64,000 nucleotides of DNA from Hirudinaria manillensis (Eukaryota; Annelida; Clitellata; Hirudinida; Hirudinidae). Both the position numbers and the translations under genes were made by a program. How positions within the stretch are numbered: the stretch's first letter is position 1; every line of letters begins with the position of its first letter. Of the stretch, positions 50,729 through 55,077 are shown one piece after another. The notes below the pieces were generated by a model. That model was given only the letters and a program-made list of their open reading frames with translations, was not told the origin of the DNA and did no database searches. The DNA is taken from assembly GCA_034509925.1 (NCBI GenBank), contig CM067526.1:10125129-10189128 (forward strand), read 5' to 3'.

Positions 50729-51591
50729 GTTAATTTGTAGAGCGCCATGTGCATAGCGTCGGAGGCACTTTGTGTGATCTTGTGTCTCTTGTGTAGTAGG
50801 TGTAATGTTGTAATGCTGTAACGTAATGTAATGTAATGTGATACTGTAAAGTAATTAAATATTTAATTAATATTTTTCTGTGGTCCTAAATGAGGTTAAA
50901 GTTTAAATTTAGCTTCAATTGGTTCAAAGTTCAAGATTAATTTTTTTCAGGATATTTTTTTGCGTTCTTCAATTTTTGCATCTTACGCAACACTCGTTAA
51001 CTTGTTACGTAATTCCAGGAAAAATGTAAAATTTCAAAATTATTTTTAACACAGAGAATCTGTTTCTTGTAACTTACCTTGAAATTATCCAAATGTTAAC
51101 TTGTTTTCTCCTCTGCTGTGATGCAACCCTGAAATGTTGCATGGTCGACTTTCCTTTTTTATGATTTTATAATGTTAATTAGCATTCAAAGGAATTAAAT
51201 TAATTAGATATATATTTTAAATATAATTTAATTTTAAACAGTCCACGACTTGTTATTAAGATATATTTCTTGAAGATGATATTTTCAACACTTTATCATC
51301 ATTATCGTTAATAATATTATTATTATTCTGTTAGTATTATTAGTATATTTGTGGTAATACAATTTTAGTTTTAAATTTGAATAATAACACGGTCATAATT
51401 ATCCATCATAATAACGCATTTGAAGTCATTATTTATGATAATAACAACAACAAAATGTTTTCTAGTTGAACATGCTCTTGAGACTCCAGGAAGCAGCGAG
51501 TTACACGAGTCCGTCCGCCTCGGACATGGAATTCACTTCCACGGGAACCAATGAAAAACAATCGACTTATTCGTTGGTCGACGAAATCTGA
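10590..51591 (+). CDS. NAV: neuron navigator homologue (NAV2/NAV3, UNC-53, sickie), 30 exons, 5' end missing
   Basis: Navigator proteins bind microtubule plus ends and actin, and guide cell and axon outgrowth. The joined exons are: 10590-10707, 15192-15235, 18499-18571, 18698-18914, 27851-27984, 28343-28746, 28871-28937, 29217-30523, 30726-30968, 31839-32128, 37057-37374, 39044-40158, 40986-41038, 41720-41743, 42612-42686, 44174-44257, 44517-44700, 45032-45141, 45331-45596, 45839-45992, 46871-47033, 47375-47457, 47874-48057, 48323-48397, 48629-48800, 49123-49335, 49596-49894, 49978-50096, 50283-50627, 51466-51591. Together they give 7,059 nt, or 2,352 codons plus stop, with no phase break. 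The order is CH domain, basic Ser/Pro-rich region, coiled coils, AAA+ ATPase; vertebrate NAV2/3 have the same order and similar length. The CH domain separates it from the NAV1 type. The initiator exon was not found. Exon borders are read by eye and lack transcript support. Confidence 0.95.
10868..11310 (+). repeat. R1 dispersed repeat copy in NAV intron 1
   Basis: The core lies at about 10,983-11,033. It is followed by the CATTTGGAAACTGCTTCACT segment, AAT runs and an AATATTTTTATTTAAC tail shared with other copies. The head has a poly-A/AAATAAAAATAAAG stretch. Confidence 0.75.
11318..11760 (+). repeat. R1 dispersed repeat copy in NAV intron 1
   Basis: It lies head-to-tail behind the previous copy. 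The core is at about 11,568-11,620, with the same TGATAATGACAATTCATCAG segment downstream. Confidence 0.72.
11761..12344. other. no gene seen between R1 copies
   Basis: This is non-repetitive sequence of moderate GC with short frames only. It could be old retroelement debris, but no domain is recognisable. Confidence 0.4.
12345..12650 (+). repeat. R1 dispersed repeat copy with (AAT)n
   Basis: The core lies at about 12,411-12,452. A pure AAT array follows at 12,459-12,520, then the tail with GTTGAGAATTTATTA. That tail motif recurs just beyond the adjacent retroelement, at about 13,468-13,485. Confidence 0.75.
12648..13466 (-). mobile_element. 5'-truncated non-LTR retrotransposon with restriction-like endonuclease domain (R2-type)
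   Basis: Two minus-strand frames cover the C-terminal end of a retroelement protein. The first (within 13,268-13,466) has a CHC zinc knuckle, C-x3-C...[13 protein letters not shown]. The second (12,819-13,232) has [15 protein letters not shown], then DVAVTSD and KVSKYD, the PD...D...K pattern of the endonuclease of R2-like elements. The two frames are offset, so the copy carries a frameshift. A T-rich run at about 12,648-12,680 would be the poly(A) tail. A similar segment of about 30 bp (GATATTGTTGAGAATTTATT and GATATTATTGAGAATTTATT) flanks both sides, as a target duplication would. The reverse transcriptase is absent. Confidence 0.82.
13467..15191. other. rest of NAV intron 1: microsatellites, no gene
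   Basis: It holds ATT runs (13,478-13,516), CATT/CATC/GTTC runs (13,960-14,062), CATC/CGTC runs (14,190-14,240), a GTT-rich stretch (14,355-14,540) and AT-rich DNA to the next exon. A CACGTG (14,300-14,305) and a TGACGTCA (14,324-14,331) lie close together. Confidence 0.6.
15192..15235 (+). CDS. NAV: NAV exon: CH domain, 44-nt second part
   Basis: This small exon lies between tatttcag and a perfect gtaagt donor. It encodes [15 protein letters not shown], matching the ANEKIEDING region of NAV2/3. Compared with vertebrates the loop is three or four residues shorter, so a further microexon could have been missed. Confidence 0.82.
16711..16742 (+). repeat. interstitial telomeric repeat (TTAGGG)n
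   Basis: AGGG is followed by four TTAGGG units and TTAG, a perfect run of 32 bases. TTAGGG is the telomere unit of most animals outside arthropods and nematodes. Confidence 0.95.
17180..17209. promoter_or_regulatory. cluster of three CACGTG motifs
   Basis: CACGTG occurs at 17180-17185, 17196-17201 and 17204-17209, the last two as TCACGTGAC-CACGTGAC. This matches the E-box bound by USF, MITF/TFEB and Myc-type bHLH factors. Its function in NAV intron 2 is inferred from sequence only. Confidence 0.5.
17292..17329. other. perfect 13-bp inverted repeat made of X-box-like halves
   Basis: TCGGTTGTCATGG (17292-17304) and CCATGACAACCGA (17317-17329) are exact reverse complements with a 12-base loop. 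Each arm resembles an RFX X-box. It could be a paired binding site or a structural hairpin. Confidence 0.7.
18499..18571 (+). CDS. NAV: NAV exon: CH domain, third part
   Basis: It encodes [19 protein letters not shown], aligned without gaps to the ACLNFLAAKGINIQGLSAEE segment of vertebrate CH domains. The donor is gtgacg. The following intron is only 126 nt. Confidence 0.93.
18572..18697 (+). repeat. 126-bp intron made almost entirely of ATC repeats
   Basis: The intron between the third and fourth CH exons consists of ATC/GTC units apart from its splice sites. Its length is a multiple of three and it has no in-frame stop, so retention would add 42 mostly Ile residues. Confidence 0.9.
18698..18914 (+). 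CDS. NAV: NAV exon: end of the CH domain and linker
   Basis: It begins [20 protein letters not shown], the hallmark end of the navigator CH domain (vertebrate GNLKAILGLFFSLSRYK). A Ser/Lys-rich linker with a short poly-Ser run follows. The donor is gtgagt and two bases are carried over. Confidence 0.94.
18915..21084. other. NAV intron 4, left part: microsatellites, no gene
   Basis: A GGAT/GGGTGGAT minisatellite of about 70-bp repeats occupies 18,915-19,070. ATC runs at 19,690-19,800 face GAT runs at 19,878-19,945. GAT runs lie at 20,030-20,150, and a pure ATT array at 20,855-20,922. No exon was seen. Confidence 0.55.
21085..21530 (-). repeat. R1 repeat, first unit of a tandem array
   Basis: The reverse complement carries the core at about 21,228-21,275. 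The unit begins with GATGACGATG-like sequence and ends near TTGGAGATGTTGAGG, where the next unit starts. Confidence 0.72.
21531..22087 (-). repeat. R1 repeat, second unit of a tandem array
   Basis: It has the same orientation as its neighbours. The core lies at about 21,765-21,812. It is expanded by an internal 31-bp satellite at the point where other copies have a single TATTGCAATATAT segment. Confidence 0.72.
21611..21765 (+). repeat. 31-bp tandem satellite, five units, alternating variants
   Basis: The unit starts ATTGCAATATATCATAT and repeats every 31 bp from 21,611; the fifth unit starts at 21,735. Successive units alternate between GATATCATAT and GATATCACAT, which implies amplification as a 62-bp dimer. 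It has no spacers, so it is not a CRISPR array. Confidence 0.93.
22088..22400 (-). repeat. R1 repeat, third unit of a tandem array
   Basis: The core lies at about 22,213-22,268. The head (GATGACGATGCAATAT) matches the start of the previous unit. The unit fades out near the GATGACGACGACAACG run. Confidence 0.7.
23945..24014 (+). repeat. (ATGG)n tetranucleotide microsatellite
   Basis: This is a near-pure array followed by diverged GAGTGGAGGGAT variants to about 24,050. Confidence 0.95.
25410..25530 (+). repeat. (TTCA/TTCG)n tetranucleotide microsatellite
   Basis: TTCA and TTCG units alternate in short blocks. CpG-to-TpG decay of TTCG would explain the mixture. Confidence 0.93.
27851..27984 (+). 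CDS. NAV: NAV exon: NRR/poly-Ser linker
   Basis: With two carried bases it reads [13 protein letters not shown], resembling the NRRSQSFNNYDK region after the CH domain of vertebrate NAV2. A poly-Ser run and a Gln/Asn-rich stretch follow. The phase at both ends fits its neighbours. Confidence 0.85.
28343..28746 (+). CDS. NAV: NAV exon: conserved LKLF motif region
   Basis: It contains [18 protein letters not shown], equivalent to KSMLEKLKLFNSK of NAV2/3. A Pro/His-rich tail (PNHHHHLPH) follows. The acceptor is preceded by a pyrimidine run (ttctctctctttag) and the donor is gtgagt. Confidence 0.93.
28871..28937 (+). CDS. NAV: NAV exon: 67-nt linker
   Basis: It encodes [21 protein letters not shown] in a phase that joins both neighbours. 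No domain is present. The assignment rests on splice sites and phase. Confidence 0.78.
29217..30523 (+). CDS. NAV: NAV exon: long basic Ser/Pro-rich region with acidic tract
   Basis: This 1,307-nt exon corresponds to the disordered microtubule-associating region of navigators. It is rich in Ser, Lys and Pro. TAIP at 29,543-29,554, flanked by Ser/Pro/Lys, is a candidate SxIP-type EB1-binding site. Near the end a GAT/GAC-coded run gives a long Asp tract, and a shorter Asp run lies at about 30,115-30,130. The true end is the gtagga donor after GAAGTG; read-through would stop five codons later. Confidence 0.9.
30726..30968 (+). CDS. NAV: NAV exon: linker, 81 codons
   Basis: It is in phase at both ends, from [12 protein letters not shown] to VGTAKYQ. 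It contains a Ser-rich stretch ([15 protein letters not shown]). No domain was recognised. Confidence 0.85.
30969..31838. other. NAV intron 9, no feature seen
   Basis: This is ordinary intron sequence. A (CAAATTT)-like run lies at 31,503-31,527 and a short ATC run at 31,760-31,785. Confidence 0.5.
31839..32128 (+). CDS. NAV: NAV exon: SGYMSDGD motif region
   Basis: It contains [15 protein letters not shown], a navigator signature (NAV2 has GYMSDGDVLSKN). The rest is Ser/Cys/Gly-rich, ending [16 protein letters not shown]. The donor gtgagt lies only about 50 bp upstream of a long ATGG array. Confidence 0.93.
32177..32278 (+). repeat. (ATGG)n array just downstream of a splice donor
   Basis: This is a near-pure ATGG array starting about 50 bp after the donor at 32,129. 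Its translations (DGWM, IHPS) are repeat artefacts. Confidence 0.96.
33568..33673 (+). repeat. (ATGG)n/(ACGG)n array
   Basis: ATGG units flank a central block of about five ACGG units, so a point variant has spread by slippage. Confidence 0.95.
37057..37374 (+). CDS. NAV: NAV exon: [10 protein letters not shown] region
   Basis: It encodes [15 protein letters not shown], like the DNLSTDD/SSEEFN segment of navigators, followed by a Pro/Asn/Phe-rich stretch with three IF(P/S)-type repeats. The donor gttagt after AGGAA is chosen by phase. Confidence 0.88.
37375..39043. other. NAV intron 11, one possible extra exon
   Basis: A strong acceptor-like site (tttctctttacag, ending at 37,513) precedes a frame that is phase-compatible with the previous exon but stops after about 28 codons. 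A CACCCAAAGCA-type tandem repeat lies at 38,040-38,100. Nothing else is recognisable. Confidence 0.4.
39044..40158 (+). CDS. NAV: NAV exon: long Ser/Pro region with poly-Gln
   Basis: This 1,115-nt exon starts [17 protein letters not shown]. It carries RLLSPVV and [15 protein letters not shown], then a ten-Gln run coded by CAA/CAG (about 39,559-39,594), and ends in a His/Asn/Pro/Tyr-rich part. It is GC-richer than its introns. A second acceptor 12 nt downstream (tttcag before TAGCAGC) keeps phase, so a four-residue alternative is possible. Confidence 0.92.
40159..40985. other. NAV intron 12, GAT runs
   Basis: GAT/GAC runs lie at 40,230-40,305 and 40,735-40,780. No exon was seen. Confidence 0.5.
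40986..41038 (+). CDS. NAV: NAV exon: STLSLGSS motif
   Basis: It encodes [18 protein letters not shown], matching HGSSLSLVSSTSSLYS just before the vertebrate coiled coil. Acceptor tttacag, donor gttagt. Confidence 0.93.
41039..41719. other. NAV intron 13: ATC and AAT arrays
   Basis: ATC runs occupy 41,042-41,085 and 41,230-41,440, and an AAT array occupies 41,556-41,650. No exon was seen. Confidence 0.6.
41720..41743 (+). CDS. NAV: NAV 24-nt microexon
   Basis: Eight codons, AEDQQQQE, lie between tttcag and gtatgt. Aligned with vertebrate TPEEKCQSE it fills the gap between its neighbours exactly, with no insertion or deletion. It starts the first coiled coil. Confidence 0.9.
41744..42611. 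other. NAV intron 14: GAT runs
   Basis: GAT/GGT runs lie at 42,030-42,150 and 42,310-42,385. A perfect GTTGC-TAA-GCAAC palindrome lies at 42,547-42,559. Confidence 0.55.
42612..42686 (+). CDS. NAV: NAV exon: first coiled coil
   Basis: It encodes [20 protein letters not shown], equivalent to IRKLRRELDASQEKVSALTT of NAV2. Donor gtgagt, in phase. Confidence 0.95.
42687..44173. other. NAV intron 15, with a large ACTC satellite
   Basis: Mixed GAT and ATC/CTC runs lie at 42,715-42,800 and 43,395-43,500. A pure ACTC array of about 185 bp lies close to the next exon. Confidence 0.6.
43919..44103 (+). repeat. (ACTC)n satellite, about 46 units
   Basis: The array is almost perfect and ends about 70 bp before a NAV acceptor. 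Its pyrimidine/adenine composition (CACTCACT) is splice-acceptor-like in bulk. The THSLTHSL frame is an artefact. Confidence 0.97.
44174..44257 (+). CDS. NAV: NAV exon: coiled coil, AFEQSL motif
   Basis: It encodes [20 protein letters not shown], nearly identical to AHLVAAFEQSLGNMTIRLQS of NAV2. In phase, 28 codons. Confidence 0.96.
44517..44700 (+). CDS. NAV: NAV exon: coiled coil end and poly-Ser
   Basis: It encodes [17 protein letters not shown] (vertebrate DSELNELRKTIELLKKQ), then a nine-Ser run coded by TCN codons, then a Ser/Lys linker. The donor gtattt is weak but is fixed by phase. Confidence 0.92.
44701..45031. other. NAV intron 17, no feature seen
   Basis: This is AT-rich intron sequence with no repeat or gene. 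Confidence 0.5.
45032..45141 (+). CDS. NAV: NAV exon: SSDSVSS...KKKK region
   Basis: It encodes [15 protein letters not shown] and [10 protein letters not shown], matching RRQHSSDSVSSINS and SDSKKKKRKNW of NAV2. Confidence 0.95.
45331..45596 (+). CDS. NAV: NAV exon: SFGKAF basic motif and Ser-rich linker
   Basis: It begins [15 protein letters not shown], equivalent to SSFKQAFGKKKSPK. It then has an Asn/Gly-rich run, [15 protein letters not shown] and a Ser/Pro tail ending [14 protein letters not shown]. Donor gtgagt. Confidence 0.93.
45839..45992 (+). CDS. NAV: NAV exon: second coiled coil ([10 protein letters not shown])
   Basis: It encodes [20 protein letters not shown] followed by [14 protein letters not shown], nearly identical to the vertebrate second coiled coil. 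This is one of the strongest matches in the gene. Confidence 0.97.
45993..46870. other. NAV intron 20, no gene
   Basis: AT-rich, with a TTTTC run at 46,308-46,340. No exon was seen. Confidence 0.5.
46871..47033 (+). CDS. NAV: NAV exon: coiled-coil end and Thr/Pro linker
   Basis: It encodes [19 protein letters not shown] (vertebrate EKLKAENDRLK), then an Asn run and a Pro/Thr-rich run coded by ACN/AAC repeats, then [12 protein letters not shown]. Leaves one base. Confidence 0.92.
47034..47373. other. NAV intron 21, no feature seen
   Basis: AT-rich with short AAT runs. No gene. Confidence 0.5.
47375..47457 (+). CDS. NAV: NAV exon: DLLLMDSG region
   Basis: It encodes [20 protein letters not shown], corresponding to DMLLDDTGECSARKEGG and HVKIVV of vertebrate NAVs, at the entry to the C-terminal domain. 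Confidence 0.9.
47458..47873. other. NAV intron 22, no feature seen
   Basis: AT-rich, ending in TTCATTCC repeats that serve as the pyrimidine tract. No gene. Confidence 0.5.
47874..48057 (+). CDS. NAV: NAV exon: pre-AAA domain
   Basis: It encodes [20 protein letters not shown] and [17 protein letters not shown], matching CLIGSISVSGKTKWDVLDG and HVDPVSQLGLNSDSV of vertebrates, upstream of the AAA+ core. Confidence 0.95.
48323..48397 (+). CDS. NAV: NAV exon: [12 protein letters not shown]
   Basis: It encodes [20 protein letters not shown], nearly identical to [19 protein letters not shown]. It follows an ATT-rich intron end and leaves one base. Confidence 0.96.
48629..48800 (+). CDS. NAV: NAV exon: AAA+ ATPase, Walker A
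   Basis: It encodes [20 protein letters not shown] then [19 protein letters not shown]. The Walker A motif GPSGTGKT lies at 48,739-48,762 and has the invariant Lys and Thr. It is GC-richer than the surrounding introns. Confidence 0.98.
49123..49335 (+). CDS. NAV: NAV exon: AAA+ ATPase, Walker B region
   Basis: It encodes [20 protein letters not shown] and [16 protein letters not shown]. The Walker B strand is VIILDSLHH: Asp is kept, and the usual second acidic residue is Ser (Asn in vertebrate NAVs), a family trait and not damage. Confidence 0.97.
49596..49894 (+). CDS. NAV: NAV exon: AAA+ ATPase, sensor and arginine region
   Basis: It encodes [30 protein letters not shown] and [10 protein letters not shown], then an acidic insert ([14 protein letters not shown]), then [25 protein letters not shown] replaces GTMNQ of vertebrates at the presumed sensor-1 position. 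The donor gttggg is set by the join to GPRLFLSC. Confidence 0.96.
49978..50096 (+). CDS. NAV: NAV exon: GPRLFLSCP...WFTDLWNYS
   Basis: It encodes [20 protein letters not shown] and [19 protein letters not shown], almost identical to vertebrate navigators. The upstream intron is only 83 bp. Confidence 0.97.
50283..50627 (+). CDS. NAV: NAV exon: C-terminal WEDPADWV and Asn-rich insert
   Basis: It encodes [20 protein letters not shown] and [19 protein letters not shown], matching the vertebrate end of the AAA+ lid. An Asn/Ser-rich insert coded by AAC/AAT repeats and a linker to DPL follow. 115 codons, in phase. Confidence 0.95.
50628..51465. other. NAV last intron, with a repeat fragment
   Basis: Apart from the AAT-tailed repeat at 50,693-50,810 this is AT-rich intron sequence with no gene. 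Confidence 0.5.
50693..50810 (-). repeat. AAT-tailed dispersed repeat fragment with GCGC motif
   Basis: The reverse complement reads CACATGGCGCTCTACAAATT followed by (ATT)n. A GCGCT-TACAAAT box next to an ATT tail is common in invertebrate dispersed repeats. The rest of the element is not visible. Confidence 0.5.
51466..51591 (+). CDS. NAV: NAV last exon
   Basis: It encodes [20 protein letters not shown], matching NMLMRLQEAANYSSP of NAV2/3, and ends in TGA at 51,589-51,591. No clear AATAAA was seen in the next kilobase; the first is at 53,206-53,211, so the 3' end is open. Confidence 0.95.
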   Translation: MNMLLRLQEAASYTSPSASDMEFTSTGTNEKQSTYSLVDEI

Positions 51592-53213
51592 AAGGAAAAA
51601 AATGTTTTGAATTTCGATGATGGATCCTCATCCGCCGATGTTTATTGTTACCCCCATCCGTGTTCAACCCCTGAAGGAGCGGGCAATTGAATCGACCGAA
51701 CTGAACGACCGATCGATCGACTTTGATTATGATTATTTTTTCGTTTTTTGGTGAATTTTTTTAATCACCAGATGGCAATCACAATGATTGACCGATCCTA
51801 CTTACGGAAGGATTTTAATCAATTCAAGAGGCAGTTGTGATGATGATGACGATATTGATGAGAAACAATTTTATTGGTTTTACAAACTAATTATGAAAAA
51901 CTAATTTCTGTGGCTATGCAAGGTTTGCTGTCCAAATTTACACACGTCGTCTGTGGATGTTTTGCGTTTTTGCCTGCGAGTTCTCGCATGCTTTCTCGTT
52001 TCTGTGACAACCGAAGCATGCCTTTTTCAACCCATGGTTCACCTTTAATTGAAATTCAGGGACCAGCAATGATTATTATTATTATTTAATTATTTTGGAT
52101 CAAAATTATTAAAATCTTTAAAACGATAATTCAACCAAAGGCACAGAATATTTCAAATAGAAATCCCTTTTATTTTTAATTTTCGGTGTGTTTCTTGCCA
52201 CGAGACGTCCAAAATGACTACGTTTTTTACTTGATTTAAGGTCACTTTTTTTGTTCTTTTATTTTTGTTGTTGTTTAAGGTTCTGAATTTTTATTTTGAT
52301 TTCTTCACTTGATTGCCTTTGAAATCTATTCTGATGTCAATCACGCCTGTTGTCGGTTTGTTTCGTATTAAATGTTTTAAGTTTGAAAGCAATTCTAAGG
52401 ATTTAAGCAGCTTTAGGTCGGTGTTTAGTTTTTTTTTTTACTTTTAAATTATTTGTCCACGTAAGATGTTTACCATTTGCTCTTAGTTCTGCTTTTGCCT
52501 TCGTTGCATTACAATTAATTAACTCAACTCGTTAATAATGCGTTAATTAATTGCTTACGACAACTTTATTGGAACAATTTCAATCGGGCTTCCCTCTCAG
52601 ACTCTCTGCAGTTCAGAAAATAGTAGCTTGAACTCTAGGCTTTTAACACGTTTTTTTTATTTTTCAATATAATTTCTGTTTATAAGAAATAATTTTTAAA
52701 CATCATTAGTAACATTTCATTTGAAACTTGAGGAATTCATATTAACTGCACTAACTGCATTTACCTCTTTTCACTCAATCAGTATTCTCACTTCTTACAA
52801 ATTTATGTCATGTGAATACGTTAAATCAACGATTCCTAAAAGTAATTGTTTTCAATAACAGATAGATAAAAATATTATTATAATAATTATCATTTATTGC
52901 ATTTTTTGGTAATTGTCGATTGAACTTTTACAATCAAATATTTTTTAATCGATCGTAACAAAACCAGGCCAACAATTCATTTACCAGGTGATGCCAAAAT
53001 CCGTATATTAATTCATCAAATTTGAAAACTAAGAAAAGGAAAATGGCAAGATTAGGATTCAAGTTGAAGGATTTGTTGGATAGTTTTGCTACTATTTGTG
53101 TGGTTATTGATGGTTTGTTTTTGCATGAGCATCCGATCAAATTATTTTCATCGAGGAAGTGTAATGGACAGAAAATGCTGATCTATTTTTTAAGCCTTTG
53201 TTACAAATAAAGA
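51592..53213. other. NAV 3' UTR and/or intergenic, no gene
   Basis: AT-rich, without long repeats. An AATAAA at 53,206-53,211 could end the NAV transcript or belong to the downstream retroelement fragment. Confidence 0.4.
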
Positions 53214-53700
53214 TTGTGTGGTTTCCTTGTGTGCTTACTATCAAGGGAAACAGATGGCATGGTGAACAAGGCACTATCGCCAGGTGTTACAAGAAAGCGG
53301 CCTGATTTGGTGCTGCCGTCAGCAGAAAACTCATTCATCATGGTTTCTTGGGAAGATAGAATGAAACTCAGTAATGCTCTGAAGAGCAACTGTTGCGAGA
53401 AACTGTCAATGGAAATAGAGGGAAAGGGATATAGCGCCCGTATGATGACCATAGAAGCCGGAGCAAGAGGGCAGGTAGGCAAATCTCCCTACGCCTTTCT
53501 CATGGGAATAGGCCCTACCAACAGACAGACAGAGCATTTTGTCCAGAAGATAGCCAAGACCGGCATCGCACCGGATCTGGACCTTGAAGGATCGCAGGTA
53601 AGCCTCCAGGCAATGTGAGGCAAGTCGTCCCCTTTCACTCCATCAAAGCTGGGACACCGGAGTAAGACCAAGAAAGAGACATCCCGGACAGCATTGACAA
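53214..53700 (+). mobile_element. non-LTR retroelement 3' fragment (endonuclease-like C terminus)
   Basis: The open frame 53,214-53,618 contains RKRPDLVL, MVSWEDRM, then GYSARMMTIEAGARGQVGKS and YAFLMGIG. This follows the pattern RPD...E-TVPWE...KY..L...VEVGARGF, widespread at the end of retroelement reverse-transcriptase polyproteins. The usual ELT before the VPWE-like motif is missing, so a catalytic Glu seems to be lost. No reverse transcriptase is present upstream. This is an old 5'-truncated copy. Confidence 0.7.
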
Positions 53701-55077
53701 CAAATTGATGTAAGTCGAATAAGTCGAAATATCACGAAATGATGCAGAAAAAAAAACAAAACAATGCAAGTCTTAACCGAATTTCTGGGGATGACTTTCA
53801 AATGATTGACGAAGATACCGAACAAAAGGAACACGTTGCTATAAATGCAGTTACGAAGAATTACATGTCTTCGAGGTGACTGCACAATGAAGAGAGGCAA
53901 ATTGTGGAGAGAGGCACTCTTAATGCTCTCCGTCTGGCTCAGTGGTTGCCGCTCACGAAAGCAGAACAGAACCGTCGAGGGATAAGGTTCGTAATCACCC
54001 AGTTATGCAACGGACGTTCATAAGCGGTAACAAGATGGCGCTTAAATGCAACGGTGAGAGTTGAATCGCGAAGTCAACATTTAACGTCTGCCATCTTTTA
54101 CCGCCTTTGGTAGCCAATCGCCTGTCGTGCGAGGGTGTATCCATTTGAATGCCAGTTTTACAATATCAAATGCATTGTTAAAAACTTGATGTAGAGTTCT
54201 CACTAATTTAAAAATAAAACATAATTTTAACGGTACCTATGTATTTCAAATGCATGCTTATGCCACCATAAAACACGCAAGTGAAACATTTACTATTAAT
54301 TAAATTAATTAAATTATTGCTTTATTAAAATTCAACTAATTTATTTATTTATTACATGCGATTAAGAGTTTTCGAAACGAAGCTTTATTAAACTCCGTTT
54401 AGTATTATTTCACGCTCCATAAACAATCGCAGCGAGGTAGCTATCCATCAACGATCTATTTACAGACTCCCGCGCAAAATTGAACGAAGTGATTACGAAA
54501 TGGTTCGACCGCCACTTTCCGATTACCCACTTTGGGAGACCTAACAATAGAACAGCAAGAAGGAACTTAGACGCGGTTCTCGGTTGTTTAATTTCAAGAA
54601 AAAAGCGATCAGATATGATATCAACTAACTGGCGCAGTAACCACTTTGAACGAACAAATTCAACCAAAATCACCCGATAAAAATATAAATATATCATCTT
54701 CAATGTCATCGGCTTTCCGCAACAATAAGTCAAACACGTCAGACGATTAGTCAGTTACTTAATGGTTATCTGGTTGGGAGTTTGTGGCGAAATAATTATG
54801 ACATTTTATTTAAACAATTAATAAAATTTTAAACTATATCAATAAAATTGATTAAATAACAAAAATTAATTTAACTAAATTTAATTAATTAAATTTTAAT
54901 TATTTTAATTAAATTTTAATTATTTTAATTAAATTATTGCGAAATATTCAGAATCTTTTTTAGCGAAGCTCTACTCGCCAGAACCTGCAGATCAACAATA
55001 AATTCACCAACTCAGTATATTCAAAGTACATCAGATTGTTATCGTCAGCATCTCTTTTCTGAACATACGACAAAACA
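53701..55077. other. intergenic, XRN2 upstream region
   Basis: No gene was recognised. Frames on both strands at 54,410-54,733 have mixed composition but no family resemblance. AT-rich TTTAATTA repeats lie at 54,840-54,950. The XRN2 promoter must lie near the right end, but no TATA box is obvious. Confidence 0.4.
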
